Below, one piece after another: positions 24,401 to 34,680 of a stretch of DNA of 64,000 bases. Position 1 is the stretch's first letter, and every line of letters starts with the position of its first letter. The stretch comes from Daucus carota subsp. sativus. Taxonomy: Eukaryota > Streptophyta > Magnoliopsida > Apiales > Apiaceae. Made by a program: the position numbers and the translations under genes. The stretch is taken from assembly GCF_001625215.2 (NCBI RefSeq), contig NC_030384.2, positions 31,980,527-32,044,526 on the forward strand. Direction: 5' to 3'. A model generated the notes under the pieces. The model was given only the letters and a program-made list of their open reading frames with translations. It did not search any database and was not told where the DNA came from.

Positions 24401-24816
24401 CTTCAGACTGCTAGTGAGGATTTTATGGCAAAGGTAAAATTACTTGAGGATGAGCTTGCTGAGGCTCTCGAGGCAAATAACAGATATAAGCTTCAGCTTC
24501 AGAGGTACATAGCAAAACACAATTACAAATAATGCTATTTGAAAATGTGTGCCTAATATTTTTTGCTTGTAATCTGTGCAGTATTTTCTCTGATGGGCTG
24601 CACAGTCATTCAGGTGGACCTAGGAAGTCCGTATCTGGTACTGAGGTGGCTGCAAATGAAAGATACGAGAGGACAAAGTCATCTTTAGAGATTGAGATAG
24701 TAGACCTTCGTGATCGTTACTTTCAGATGAGTCTGCAATATGCTGAAGTGGAGGCTCAGCGCGAGGATCTTGTGATGAAGCTCAAAGCATCCACTAATGG
24801 AAAGAGGTCGAGCTGA
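18409..24816 (+). CDS. NT-C2 (EEIG1/EHBP1-type) domain, giant coiled-coil protein
   Basis: Eight exons (18409-18510, 18603-18800, 18893-19015, 19275-19312, 19409-19559, 19784-24214, 24371-24504, 24582-24816) join in frame to about 1803 residues. Residues 1 to about 160 form an N-terminal C2 domain of the EEIG1/EHBP1 type (VPEGWDKLIVSIISVETGKT, KKCIYGTILQVQIQCLTPRT), predicted to touch membranes. A Ser-rich linker follows, then over 1,400 residues of nearly unbroken coiled coil in one 4.4-kb exon. The tail ERYERTKSSLEIEI...YFQMSLQYAEVEAQRE is the conserved plant signature of the group often labelled 'myosin heavy chain-related'. Its size resembles the long Arabidopsis member At1g22060 (from memory) more than the roughly 1,000-residue members. 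It has no motor domain. A role in membrane or organelle tethering is inferred only. Confidence 0.88.
21833..23107 (+). repeat. Five tandem 255-bp (85-residue) repeats inside the coiled-coil exon
   Basis: Units start at 21833, 22088, 22343, 22598 and 22853, each opening with Asn-Ser-Lys (AATTCTAAA or AATTCCAAA), with no insertion or deletion between them. Each unit carries LQDEIRR, a SEAQEE-like stretch, a YQKSQAS-like stretch and CSTLQK...N. The units have diverged by substitution but kept exact length, so coiled-coil register is under selection. Confidence 0.95.
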
Positions 24817-27034
24817 GACCATGCCTTTCTACCTAAGTAAGTCTTTACTGTCAAGCTTTGTATCCACAACATATAGTTCATATCGTCGAAGTACATAAAG
24901 ATTAAAGAAGATAATCAGCAGTACACAAGTCTCAGCAGGGGAAAAGTTCATGAATCCTAATTAATTTTTTGTTAAGATAATATTATTGTTTGAAATAAAT
25001 ATATCATGAATGATTGCGGCATGTCCACACAACAAACAAGAATAAGGCTTCATGTATATACAGCAAAGATAGCAATTGTAACAAGAACATGAATGGCTAT
25101 TTTTTCCTTTCTGATGTAATTTATTTTTTAAAATTATTTATACTAAAAATAAAGTTTTTAGATGAGTCTAGGCACATAGTGGCGGAACCAAGATTTTAGT
25201 GAATCGGAGCAAAAAACATTATTTTCTACTACGATTTACCTCAAAATCAAGGCTTGGAAAAGAAATTTGATTGAGTTTTATTGATTTTTGAAGTTCAGCC
25301 GGGACTGCCCGCCCCCTATAATTCTGCCACTGATAACACATGCATTAAATAAGTAAACATGTTACACACGTTGTGAATGTTATCAGAATTTGAATCTCAA
25401 TGAAAGCATCAGTATTTACTTTTTGTTACTGATTGTGAACAAATATACATATCACACGAGAACCATGTCAAATGAAAGAACATATTGAAGGACTGTTCAG
25501 AGTGTAATTTATTTTTAAAAATGTGTTATGTGAGGTTTATATAGAACAACTATAATGATGTTCTTTGGACATTTAAATACAATTTTAAATGGACACCTGT
25601 GCACACACACTGCCAGACCACTCTGAATGATTCTGGAGAAGAACATCTGTACCTGAATATGCTGATCCTGCTTCCGATCCAGATATTCTCTCCTTTGTTT
25701 TTCAAGATAAACAAATAATGGTTTTGTACTAAAGTATATACCAGAGCATCTGATAAGCAAAGCACTTGGTTCCATTAGAATCAATAATATGCTTCTAGAT
25801 CTTCCTGGATTGATGTCTCAACTTTACATAGTGCCTCTTCATTATGTGATATGGTCAGTCAGAACTGTTAAGGCATAATATAAGCTTAGTGACTAAAATG
25901 GTCAAATTTATTTAGTTAGTACTTAAATCCATCTATAACTCTCTCATTACTGCTAATACTAGCTGGAAGTGTTAACTAATCACTAATAGCCATACATTAA
26001 TTAATTATGATACTATGAGGTAATTTTAAATAACTTTTTCCCTACATGACCGCCCTCTACCATTCTTTTTCTTGCCGACTTCTACTCTGTTTATTTCTTT
26101 ATGACAATGGCTTTATGCTTTGGCTGCTGCTGATTTGCGTTACCCTGTATCGTCTATATAGTCTAATTACGCTACCTCAAATCTCAAAAACTGCAGATAA
26201 TGAAGGTGAGTGGGGTTTGATCAAAAGATAAGCAGGTTCTTGGGAGCGAAAAATATGATCTGGTTTAGTTAACTTGCTTGCAGGACTCTATTTCTAAAAA
26301 AGTGAATGTCAATCTCAATAGGTTTGATAATTTTCACAAATATAGGTATAATTCTACTGATGCTAAACATATTCTGTAAGCCAAAAGGCCAAGTAATTTC
26401 CCGAAGAGCATTAGTCATGACTCATGACCCTTGTTCTTAGGAAAGGATCAATTTTTGCTTAACTAAGCAAAAGGGTTTCTCATTACACATGAAAACCATG
26501 ATGTCCTTGAAAAGCATTACGCAATCAACAAAAACTGTACAAAACCTTACTTTGCATGGCAAAAGGAGATTTATTAGTAGCCCTACCATAAAATGAAATC
26601 TTGCTCAGAGAAGAAAAGGGCTGAAGAAAAGTAGGGGAAATGGCTTACCTAAGTGAAATGAGAATGACTTTAATCTAATAAACTATTCACTTGGTGCTCT
26701 ATGACAGATCTAATAAACTATAATGGAAATGATAGTAATTTAAGTTACTGATTATATACACAAGTTGCTGCATCTTGTAATTTCATTATTTACAGATGAG
26801 TAGAGGGCGTACGGATGTGGCTAAAATCTAAATATAACAAATTCTTTAGAATACAATATGATCCTGATAAGGCCTCCCCCCAACTGAGTACGAGACAGTG
26901 TAAACAAACTACACCTGTGAAGTATAATAATGAGGGAGTTTAATAAATAATGCATGGCAAATGTAAATCGAAACACTTAAAAAGTAGGGTTTGTGGCTGT
27001 CATCTGATGTGGACTAACAGTGAAGGCACCAATG
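24817..27034. other. Intergenic DNA, no protein gene seen
   Basis: It contains the 3' UTR of the coiled-coil gene and then AT-rich sequence. About 25181-25332 starts TAGTGGCGGAACC and ends TTCTGCCACTG, resembling a short hAT-like MITE, but the flanking 8-mers do not match. ORFs at 25515-25784 and 26046-26231 have no recognisable homology. Confidence 0.5.
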
Positions 27035-27042
27035 GCATATGC
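27035..27042. promoter_or_regulatory. P1BS element (PHR1-binding site) of the miR399 target-mimic gene
   Basis: GCATATGC matches the P1BS consensus GNATATNC and is a perfect palindrome. It lies about 85 bp upstream of the TATA box of the IPS1-like transcription unit. PHR1-type MYB factors bind P1BS to switch on phosphate-starvation genes, including IPS1. I found no second P1BS in the preceding 900 bases. Confidence 0.75.
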
Positions 27043-27125
27043 CTTGGAAGATGCCTCTTTTTCTCCCCATCTCATTCTTTCATGCTTCTTGTTTTCTTCA
27101 AGAAGTGGCTACTCAATTCCTCCCC

Positions 27126-27132
27126 TATATAA
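27126..27132 (+). promoter_or_regulatory. TATA box of the IPS1-like gene
   Basis: TATATAA is followed by a C/A-rich ACCACCAACACAACTGAAC leader. The predicted transcription start is about 27157-27165, placing the miR399-like motif some 150 nt into the RNA. Confidence 0.7.
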
Positions 27133-27156
27133 CCACCAACACAACTGAACTCCTTA

Positions 27157-27540
27157 CCACCTCTTCAAGACTTCCATCCACAATGTAACGAGGGGTTTTC
27201 GCTTGTCGGAGACTCCTGCCAGTGGCAGAGGAAGCGGCAGGCAGTGGTGTCTCATCTCATGTCTGTCAATCATGCATTTCCCCGGATGAGGAAGGCTTGA
27301 TCCTGTGACAGGGCAACTTCGATCCTTTGGCAATTTTCGAACCCTCGACTTCTTTAGCAGAATCAGGGAATCACTCAAGGGCAAGGCAGATTATATGTAG
27401 TACTGCACTTCTTTATATATGAGTGGTTTGTAAACTTGAACTTCAGTTTTTGTGTTTTGATGTTGTTACAGTTTCTGTCAGAGCTCATTTCTAAATCTTC
27501 AAAATTAAAGAGTCCGGGTAGCATGAACAAATAAATTGTT
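27157..27540 (+). ncRNA. IPS1: IPS1/At4/TPSI1-family RNA: endogenous target mimic of miR399
   Basis: The RNA carries the hallmark of phosphate-starvation target mimics. CAGGGCAACT (27309-27318) pairs with the 3' half of miR399 and TCCTTTGGCA (27323-27332) pairs with its 5' half. The intervening TCGA forms a central bulge opposite the cleavage site, so miR399 would be sequestered without cutting the RNA. In Arabidopsis this relieves PHO2 repression by miR399 and tunes phosphate allocation. There is no long ORF: the first ATG (27183) is followed at once by TAA, and the next (27259-27300) encodes 13 residues ending 8 nt before the motif. A TATA box and a P1BS site lie upstream. Transcript ends are estimates: the start from the TATA box, the 3' end from AATAAA-like sequence near 27530. 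A spurious minus-strand ORF covers the same bases. Confidence 0.85.
27309..27332 (+). promoter_or_regulatory. miR399 pairing site with central bulge (target-mimic motif)
   Basis: Two 10-nt blocks complementary to miR399 flank a 4-nt TCGA. One base of TCGA could pair with miR399 nucleotide 11, leaving a 3-nt bulge. This is the conserved core of IPS1, At4, Mt4 and TPSI1 RNAs. Confidence 0.9.
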
Positions 27541-27862
27541 GATTTCAACATGCATCTCATTTCGATTATGCTTGTATTGTATATGTAATCTGCATGTAAT
27601 ATTATGATTTCTAACGTTTGAGTTATTGATCTCTTTCAAATTGTTTTTGTTTTTATTTTTGCATCCTGATGAACTAAACGATATGTATAGTACAGTAGAA
27701 TCTCGTTGCCTTGCAAAATTTCTTATTATGCAAAATGTACATATGCGAACGTTGACTCATAATACAGATAACTTTTGCCAATACTTTTTTTTTTTTATAA
27801 AAGTAAAAATTATATATTCGATGGTTTATATTTTAAACAAGCCATATAAACCATCTATGTGC

Positions 27863-28118
27863 ATACCGTCCCACTTTTTTTTGTCTTGTTTGACTTTTTG
27901 TGATCAAATTGACCAAATTTTGACCGGTAATAAGTAATAATTTTAATATAAATTTTAAAAATTGAAAAAGACATCTTAAAGTAGATTTAATATAGATTCT
28001 AATGATATATTTTTTGTAATTGTTTTCAATTATTTAATATATGTAAATTTCAATCAAAGTTGGGTCAATTTGACCACAAAAATCAAATAAGACAAAAAAA
28101 TCGGGACGGAGAGAATAT
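27863..28118. mobile_element. Stowaway-like MITE
   Basis: The left end ACCGTCCCACTTTTTTTTG, followed by TCTTGTTTGACTTTT, mirrors the right end CAAATAAGACAAAAAAATC followed by GGGACGGAGAGAAT. TCAAATTGACC in the left arm and GGTCAATTTGACC in the right arm continue the match. Related sequence occurs at about 45703-45950. Borders are approximate. Confidence 0.6.
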
Positions 28119-28447
28119 TAGTTTAGAGTCGTTATTAATTCTAGAATAACATTACTTATAAGTTACTACAAACTTAGCTATATTTTGATTATTTTGACTC
28201 TATAAGTTGAATTTTTTTTGTTTACGTAATAAAAACCTGGATTAGCTTAAAGTTACAAATAAGTTAGAAACTAATTTAAATATTATGATTATACATTTTT
28301 ATCAACTTATTCTTTTTTATGATATCTTTATAAAAACTAATTTCAACATTAAAATAAATAATCTATTTAGTTTTTATTATTATTTTAATAACTTTTAAAT
28401 CATCTATGATATAAAATTACAACAATTTAAGTCGAGCATTTATTATA

Positions 28448-28603
28448 GGGAAATCTACAAAACTACCTACCTTTTTTTTATTGTTTTCAAAAATACTACC
28501 TTCCAGAATTATTTTTAAAAATACCTTTTCATAAAAAAAATTTCAAAAATACTGTTTGCAACTTTTGCAACCTCATTTGCAACTACAGGCGGCGCCAGCC
28601 GTG

Positions 28604-28649
<46 letters not shown>

Positions 28650-29310
28650 TCCGAAAATGAGGTCGAAAATGACATTTGAAAACTGGAACTTGAAATCAGG
28701 ATTTGTAATTGCATATATGGTTGCATATGGTTGTATTCAGTTGCATATGGTTGCATTCAGTTGATTCTATTGTAATCTAATGGCCCCGCCAGGGGCACAC
28801 CATACATCTGTTGTTACTTACAGTTTTCAGTTGCATTTAGTTGCAACTGAGGTTGCAAAAGTTGCAACTGCAGTTGCAACCTCATTTGCAACTTTTGCAA
28901 CCTCATTTACAACTATATATAGTTTTCAGTTGCATTTAGTTGCAACTGAGGTTGCAAATGAAGTTGCAACTGCAGTTGCAATTTCATTTGCAACTTTTGC
29001 AACCTCATTTGCAACTTACAGTTTTCAGTTGAACTAGTTGCAATTGCAGTTGCAACAGTTGCAACTTTCCATTTTTATTTGCAACTTTTGCAACCTCATT
29101 TGCAATTTTTGCAAACTCATTTGCAACTTTTGCAACCTCATTTGCAACTTTTACGGCTGCGCCGCCCAAAGTTGCAAATGAGGTTGCAAAAGTTGCAAAT
29201 CGTATTTTTGAATTTTTTTTTTTATGAAAAGGTATTTTTAAAAACAATGAAAAAGATGGTAGTATTTTAAAAAAAATAATTTTACAGATGGGTATTTTTA
29301 CAACGATCCC
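28448..29310 (+). mobile_element. MULE-type MITE, copy 1 (TTGCAAC-rich)
   Basis: It begins GGGAAATCTACAAAACTACC and ends TACAACGATCCC, with an extended imperfect inverted repeat at the ends. A perfect 9-bp target duplication TTTATTATA flanks it (28439-28447, 29311-29319), the Mutator-superfamily signature. The interior is a dense array of TTGCAAC / GTTGCAA words in both orientations. Repeat-driven ORFs on both strands (MAPPGAHHTSVV..., ATSFATFATS...) are artefacts. A (TA)n tract at 28605-28645 replaces one arm of a palindrome present in copy 2 (61272-62223). Confidence 0.9.
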
Positions 29311-29319
29311 TTTATTATA

Positions 29320-31092
29320 TAAGTCACAAGTTTCAATTAATAAACCTTTATTGAACTTTAGAAGTATCAAATACAAAAGTACCAAAATTTGATTATCATT
29401 ATATAATTCTTTTTATTTAATAATAATTATTATTATATAATTATAAAAAAGACTTCTGATTAGAATTTTGTAATTTAACAACTATCACACCCAACGAATT
29501 ATATCACAAAAAAAGCTATTCGTTCAAAATTTTAAAACTCAAATAATATAATTCATGAAGAACTCAATAAAATGTTTGCACACCTTCCATCTATTGTTGA
29601 AATGATAAAAACAAGGATATTTTGGTATATAATAGGATGTAGGATGTGCATGAATAAATTTAGGGTGTGCATATATCAGCACCCAAATTTTATCATTTCA
29701 AATAAATAAAGTCCATATTATATCATGAGCCAAATTCATATTAATACAAAATCTAATTTAAGTGAAGTCTATTAGACTTTGATAATGAGGTAGAATGTGG
29801 TGATAACACAATAAAAGTAAAATTCGTATATTATGATTTCACGGTCATTCCTACGAACAATTATTCATGTCGCAACATATATATGGTAAAAGAACGAAAC
29901 ATAAAATATTGTTGAAACCTTTTGATAATATATTTTTTTTAATTAAAATCATCCAACTTAAAAACTCTGTTGGACTTCTATACTAATTTGTCAACAAATT
30001 ATTGAGACATACCTACAAGAACTTTAACCAGACGTTAAATTCATCTATTAAACTCCTAAAATAGTTATAAATCTAAAAAAATTTAAATTCTATCAAAGAT
30101 TAATAACTCTAATAATAATTTTTATTATATAATTATGAAAAGACTTCTATGTTGTCGGAATTTTGTAATGTAACGACTATCCCACGAACAGAATTATATC
30201 GTCAACAAAATTATTCACTTTAATTTTTAAAATTTAAATAATTTTATTTATAATATAACTTTATATAAATCCTATCAGGTTTTAGAATGCAAATATATAA
30301 GAGATCCATATTGATATTATTGATTAAATACATATTAACACAAAATTTAATTCATGTTATGTCCTTCACGATATTGCGAAGGACCGAAATAAGATATTGG
30401 CAAAAAAATGATAAAGTTAGTTTAACACTAAAATTGTTTAATTTAAAACATGCGTGAGATATATTAATTTGTCAAACAATTATATTTACAAGAACTCCAC
30501 CTAACATTACATATTATATTTAGTTATAGATATTGGGTTCGACCTTAAGTAATTCCGAGAGTTTGGCAGACAGATACTCATTTGTAAATTTAATAAGCTA
30601 TATTTGTCAAAAAAAACAATTATATATTTAAATATTCAAATTTTATCAAAGATTAAAGATCCTATAATACAAGACAGCTGCATAATATTTTTCTAACCTC
30701 TTTAAATCTCATAAAGAACATAATGATTTTGTTGACCTAGAACATATCATTCTAGAATAAATTCATATCATGAAATGGGTTTGAAAATACATGTTTTTAT
30801 CAGAAATTTTTTAAATAAGATGAAATGTCAGCACAAATAAAAATTTATATCTAAACAACTATAGTGGTGCAAATAAGACGAAAAATTTCTGATGATTCAG
30901 TTAATATATTAAAACCAAGCAAGTGATAATTAACCCTTGCAAAATTTATTTAACCGGTGCTGGGCATGGGCATGAGTTAGTTTTGAAAATTCCGCCATCA
31001 TCCCCCTACTGATTCCGCCATCCCTCATTTTCTATCTACTGAAATAAACATCAAACAATATAATGATTTTACTAAAATAAAACATATTGTTA
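29320..31092. other. Very AT-rich intergenic DNA with a diverged tandem duplication
   Basis: No gene is seen. Segment 29405-29520 (ATTATTATATAATTATAAAA, then GACTTCT, TTTTGTAATTTAACAACTAT) recurs in diverged form at 30110-30240, and 29975-30050 resembles 30460-30510. About 30890-31060 is also a copy of 32390-32530 just upstream of the pectinesterase gene. Confidence 0.5.
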
Positions 31093-31856
31093 GAGTTAAG
31101 TTCCATAAATTCCACATTTAAGCTGTAGTAAGTACCGGTCACAAACTTTTAGTTTAGTCGTAAAAAATATTTTTAACTATTCAAATTGATATATAATTTA
31201 TCATCTTTAAGTAGTTTTAAATATAATTATCAATTAATCATTAACATTTTTCAACTCCAACAATCATTAACATCATTATTCTCTTAGAGCATCTCCAATA
31301 TTATAGTGGCTCTTAAATTGATATTTGATGAGGAGTGTAGTTTTGCATGCTCCAATAGACTCCTAGTCACTCTTAAATTCCCTAAATTTCTCTTCTCTCT
31401 CCTCAAGTGTAAGAGCTACTAGCCACTCCTAACTAATATTTTATAATAAATTTGGAAGCACACATTCTCTCTCCATCCACTTGCTTTTGTACTTATATGC
31501 ACATGACTTGCTTTTAATAATATAAAACAAAATAAGGAGTGAATATAAAAGGTGTTGTTAGAGTTGAACCCACATTAAATCACTAAGAGTCAATATTTTA
31601 TATTATATTTATGAGTGAGTTAAGAGACTATTGGAGATGCTCTTATGAGTTATATTTTAGAACATATATAGTGTTTGGTGATTTATTAAATAATTATTTT
31701 ATTTTTTGATTGCAACGATTATATCGTAGAATATAATCTGCAGATTGTCGGATGTTTACAAATATTGTAAACTAAACAAATTAAAATTAAAATGAATAGA
31801 TTATTTTTAAATAATTTTGGACTCCAATACTCCTTATTTTGGAACTCCATAGAACG
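31093..31856. mobile_element. TIR element related to 37724-38139, carrying a nested MITE
   Basis: It starts GAGTTAAGTTCCATAAATTC and ends CTCCAATACTCC...GGAACTCCATAGAAC. The interior aligns with the uninterrupted relative at 37724-38139 (TTAATTAATCATTAA; GTTTACAAATATTGTA vs ATTTACAAATGTTATT). The copy is enlarged by the MITE at 31289-31642. Confidence 0.65.
31289..31642. mobile_element. Tourist/PIF-type MITE nested in a TIR element
   Basis: The ends GAGCATCTCCAATA and TATTGGAGATGCTC are perfect 14-bp inverted repeats flanked by TTA on both sides, the 3-bp PIF/Harbinger target duplication. The interior differs from the 394-bp family at 47 kb, so this is a related but separate subfamily. Confidence 0.85.
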
Positions 31857-32738
31857 GGGACCCATACTATTATCAAATAAATTTAAAATAAAATCAAATT
31901 TTAATATATAGAAAGTCTTATTTTTAAATACCAATAATTTAAATATCATTTAAAAACAATTATTTAAATAATTATAATAAAAATATGATAATGTAATTAA
32001 AAAATATTATCCTTCTAATAAATAATAAATTTTAAAAATTTATTTAAACCGGTGATCACCTAGTACACCTTAATTTGCAATTTCTATTTCTCGATGGTTT
32101 ATATACAGAAGAAGCCATGTACCTTTGGTTGAAGTGTAGAAGAGATAAACCATCTGTGTGCACATATATATTTTATTTTAGAGTCGTTATTAATTCTAGA
32201 ATAACATTACTTATAAGTGAGTGTAAACTATAAACCTAGTTATATTTTAGTTATTTTTACTTTAAGTTGAAATTTTATTTATTTTGTTCTAACTTCGTAA
32301 AATTTATGAAGATGTAATTTAATTTAAAATAGATGATGCAAAAAGATTGAAAATTTGTCGGCATTCCCGTTAATACATTAAAACAAAGTAAGTGGTTTAA
32401 TTGATAATTATCTTTAAAAATTTATTTAAACCGTGTCGAGCATGGGCATGAGGTAGTCTTGAAAATTCCTAATGAGCTCTTAAATCACCCCCTGCTGATT
32501 CCGCCATCCCTCATTTTCTATCTACTGAAACATACATATCTTAGCGTAACAACTATCCAACCTGAGAATACTTTAAGCAGCAAGATTATTTTGTACCAGC
32601 ACAATATATTGCATTTATCAGAAAAAAGGCAACATTCTTAACCTCTACGCCAACACTCCATTCTTAAAATTCACCTATTATGTACATAATCAACAATCAA
32701 CATAGAAGAACACTCATCAATCAACACATACATAAACC
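31857..32738. promoter_or_regulatory. Upstream region of the pectinesterase gene, partly duplicated
   Basis: The segment 32180-32290 (TAGAGTCGTTATTAATTC, AATAACATTACTTATAAG) also occurs at about 28127-28220. The segment 32390-32530 (GCATGGGCATGAGGTAGT; CTGATTCCGCCATCCCTC; ATTTTCTATCTACTGAAA) also occurs at 30890-31060. The PME 5' flank has therefore been copied upstream and then split by insertions. No TATA box is obvious. Confidence 0.5.
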
Positions 32739-34296
32739 ATGCACTCCAGAATAACTGCACTTCTCTGGCTTTCAGCTATTGGAATTGCTCTTCTATCCAC
32801 CATACATACCAGTAACATGTACATACTAAGTACTAAAATCTCTAATTTCAAGCTCACATTACTCGAGATCGGCTTTAAGCCATATGATTTCATTAGCTAT
32901 ATCTTTTTACCCTTAGCTCCACCGCTTGCATGTGATGAAACCAAATGGAAGTCTAGGCTGATTTCAGAATACGACGTTAAGCTCGTCTTGACAGTGGACT
33001 TAAAGGGAAGTTGCGCGAATTTCAGCAGCATACAGGAGGCTGTGGATGTGGCTCCTGATTTTAGCAACACAAGGACACTCATCTTAGTCGGTTCAGGCAC
33101 ATACAGGTTTTCATTCGAATACATGTCTGTTTTTGTACTTGTTGAAGGAAAAAATTTATATATTTTTTTAAGAATTCTGTTTGGATGGATCAGTGAGAAA
33201 GTTTTGGTGAATTCGAGCAAGATAAATCTGATGATCCAGGGACAGGGGTACCTTAACACCGCCATTATTTGGAACGATACTGCAAATTCCACAGGAGGTA
33301 CTGCAAGCAGCTCATCGGTTTCAGTCTATGCAGATAACTTCATTGCTTACAATATCAGCTTTAAGGTACCTCTATAATTATTACTTTATTAGTACTTGAA
33401 CCAAGAATATCTTTGCTTTTGATCAATTGTTTTATACTTGTAATTTGTTGGTTTTAAATATAATTTATTAATTCTGGAGAAGAATACAGCTCCTCCACCA
33501 AATCCAGGTGAAGTTGGAGCACAGGCAGTGGCACTTAGAATTGAAGGAGATCAAGCAGCATTTTACGGCTGTGGATTCTATGGAGCACAGGACACCCTTA
33601 ATGATGATCGGGGCAGGCATTACTTTAAAGAATGTTTCATTCAGGGATCTATAGATTTCATTTTTGGAAATGCTAGATCTCTTTATGTGGTAATATAAAT
33701 GTTTAGTATAAATCTAGATTGAGCTTACTAGCTACTTTGTGGAGATGCCATAGATCGATATAATCTGTGAGCCTAATCTCAGGATTGCACTATAAATTCG
33801 ATTGCAAAAGAAGTGGATGGTGGAACAAGTGGATCGATAACAGCACAAGCAAGGAACTCAGAGAATGAAAACACAGGCTTCTCTTTTGTGGATTGCACTA
33901 TTAGTGGGAGCGGAAGTGTTTGGCTTGGGCGAGCTTGGGGGAGATATGCAACCGTAGTGTTTGCTAGAACATACATGTCTTCAGTTGTCTCTCCTGATGG
34001 ATGGAACGATTGGCGAGATCCCTCTAAAGATCAGTATGCATATTTAGCCACCACAGTCATTTGCATTATGTGCCATCAGATTAGAATTGGTAGGTTTGAC
34101 AAATATGCATGTATTTTGTAGGACTGTGATGTTTGGGGAGTACGAGTGCCTTGGACCAGGAGCAGATTCAGCAGCACGGGTGTCGTATGGAAAGCAAATG
34201 AAGCAATCTGAAGCAGCTAATTACATGGACTTGTCATACATTGATGGTGAAAAATGGCTTCTGTCTCCCAAAATGTTCTTATGGACTTCTATGTAA
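32739..34296 (+). CDS. Pectin methylesterase (no PMEI pro-domain)
   Basis: The enzyme hydrolyses methyl esters of cell-wall homogalacturonan in the apoplast. Exons 32739-32811, 32917-33106, 33194-33365, 33483-33689, 33783-34033 and 34122-34296 join in frame to about 355 residues, the size of PMEs without the inhibitor-like pro-region. A hydrophobic N-terminus ([20 protein letters not shown]) is a likely signal peptide. Conserved blocks are present: GTYSEKV (usually GxYxE), [23 protein letters not shown] (Gln and Asp), GSIDFIFG (catalytic Asp) and WLGRAWG (Arg and Trp). Intron 1 (105 nt) and the next one (87 nt) are multiples of three, so retention would not shift the frame; intron 1 has no stop. 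The first exon is inferred from splice signals. The gene looks functional; its expression site cannot be inferred. Confidence 0.85.
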
Positions 34297-34520
34297 TTCA
34301 AGAAACAGATCATCCTTTTTATAAGTATAAATTCACAAAGGAGTACTAATTGTCATACATTCACTCAAGCCTTCTCGTATATTTGATACTACCAGCTAAC
34401 AGAGAATATTACATTGAAACATGTACAAGTAGACTGAAAGTTGGATGTAAGATGCTTCGAAAGTATGGTAAAATAATAAGCTCGTAATAATACAGGATTA
34501 TAACTGATAAGCTCGTAATA

Positions 34521-34680
34521 ATATAAAAGAAGTGATTTCTGGAACTATTCAGTGAATTGATAAAAGCACAAGCAAGGAATTTAGAGGATGCCAAGACTTG
34601 GTTTTCTTCCGTGTATTGCACCGCTGGTGGTTGGAGCTAGCTCGGCCTCGGGGATCTTATAAAAACGTTCTGGTAGGCTG
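34521..34680 (+). pseudogene. Broken duplicate of pectinesterase exon 5
   Basis: This stretch aligns with 33800-33960 of the intact gene. AAAAGCACAAGCAAGGAATT corresponds to ACAGCACAAGCAAGGAACTC, and GTGTATTGCACC corresponds to GTGGATTGCACT. A truncated remnant of the LGRAWG region (TCGGCCTCGGGGA) follows. Small deletions break the frame. It begins only 225 bp past the PME stop codon, so it arose by local duplication. Its 3' end overlaps the end of the minus-strand UGT gene. Confidence 0.8.

Noticed and set aside
25181-25332. Possible short hAT MITE (TAGTGGCGGAACC ... TTCTGCCACTG)
   Set aside because: The ends look right but the flanking octamers do not match, so it was mentioned only within the intergenic entry.
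27154-27384. 76-codon minus-strand ORF over the miR399-mimic RNA
   Set aside because: It lies antisense to a transcript with its own TATA box and a conserved RNA motif, and the peptide has no recognisable domain.
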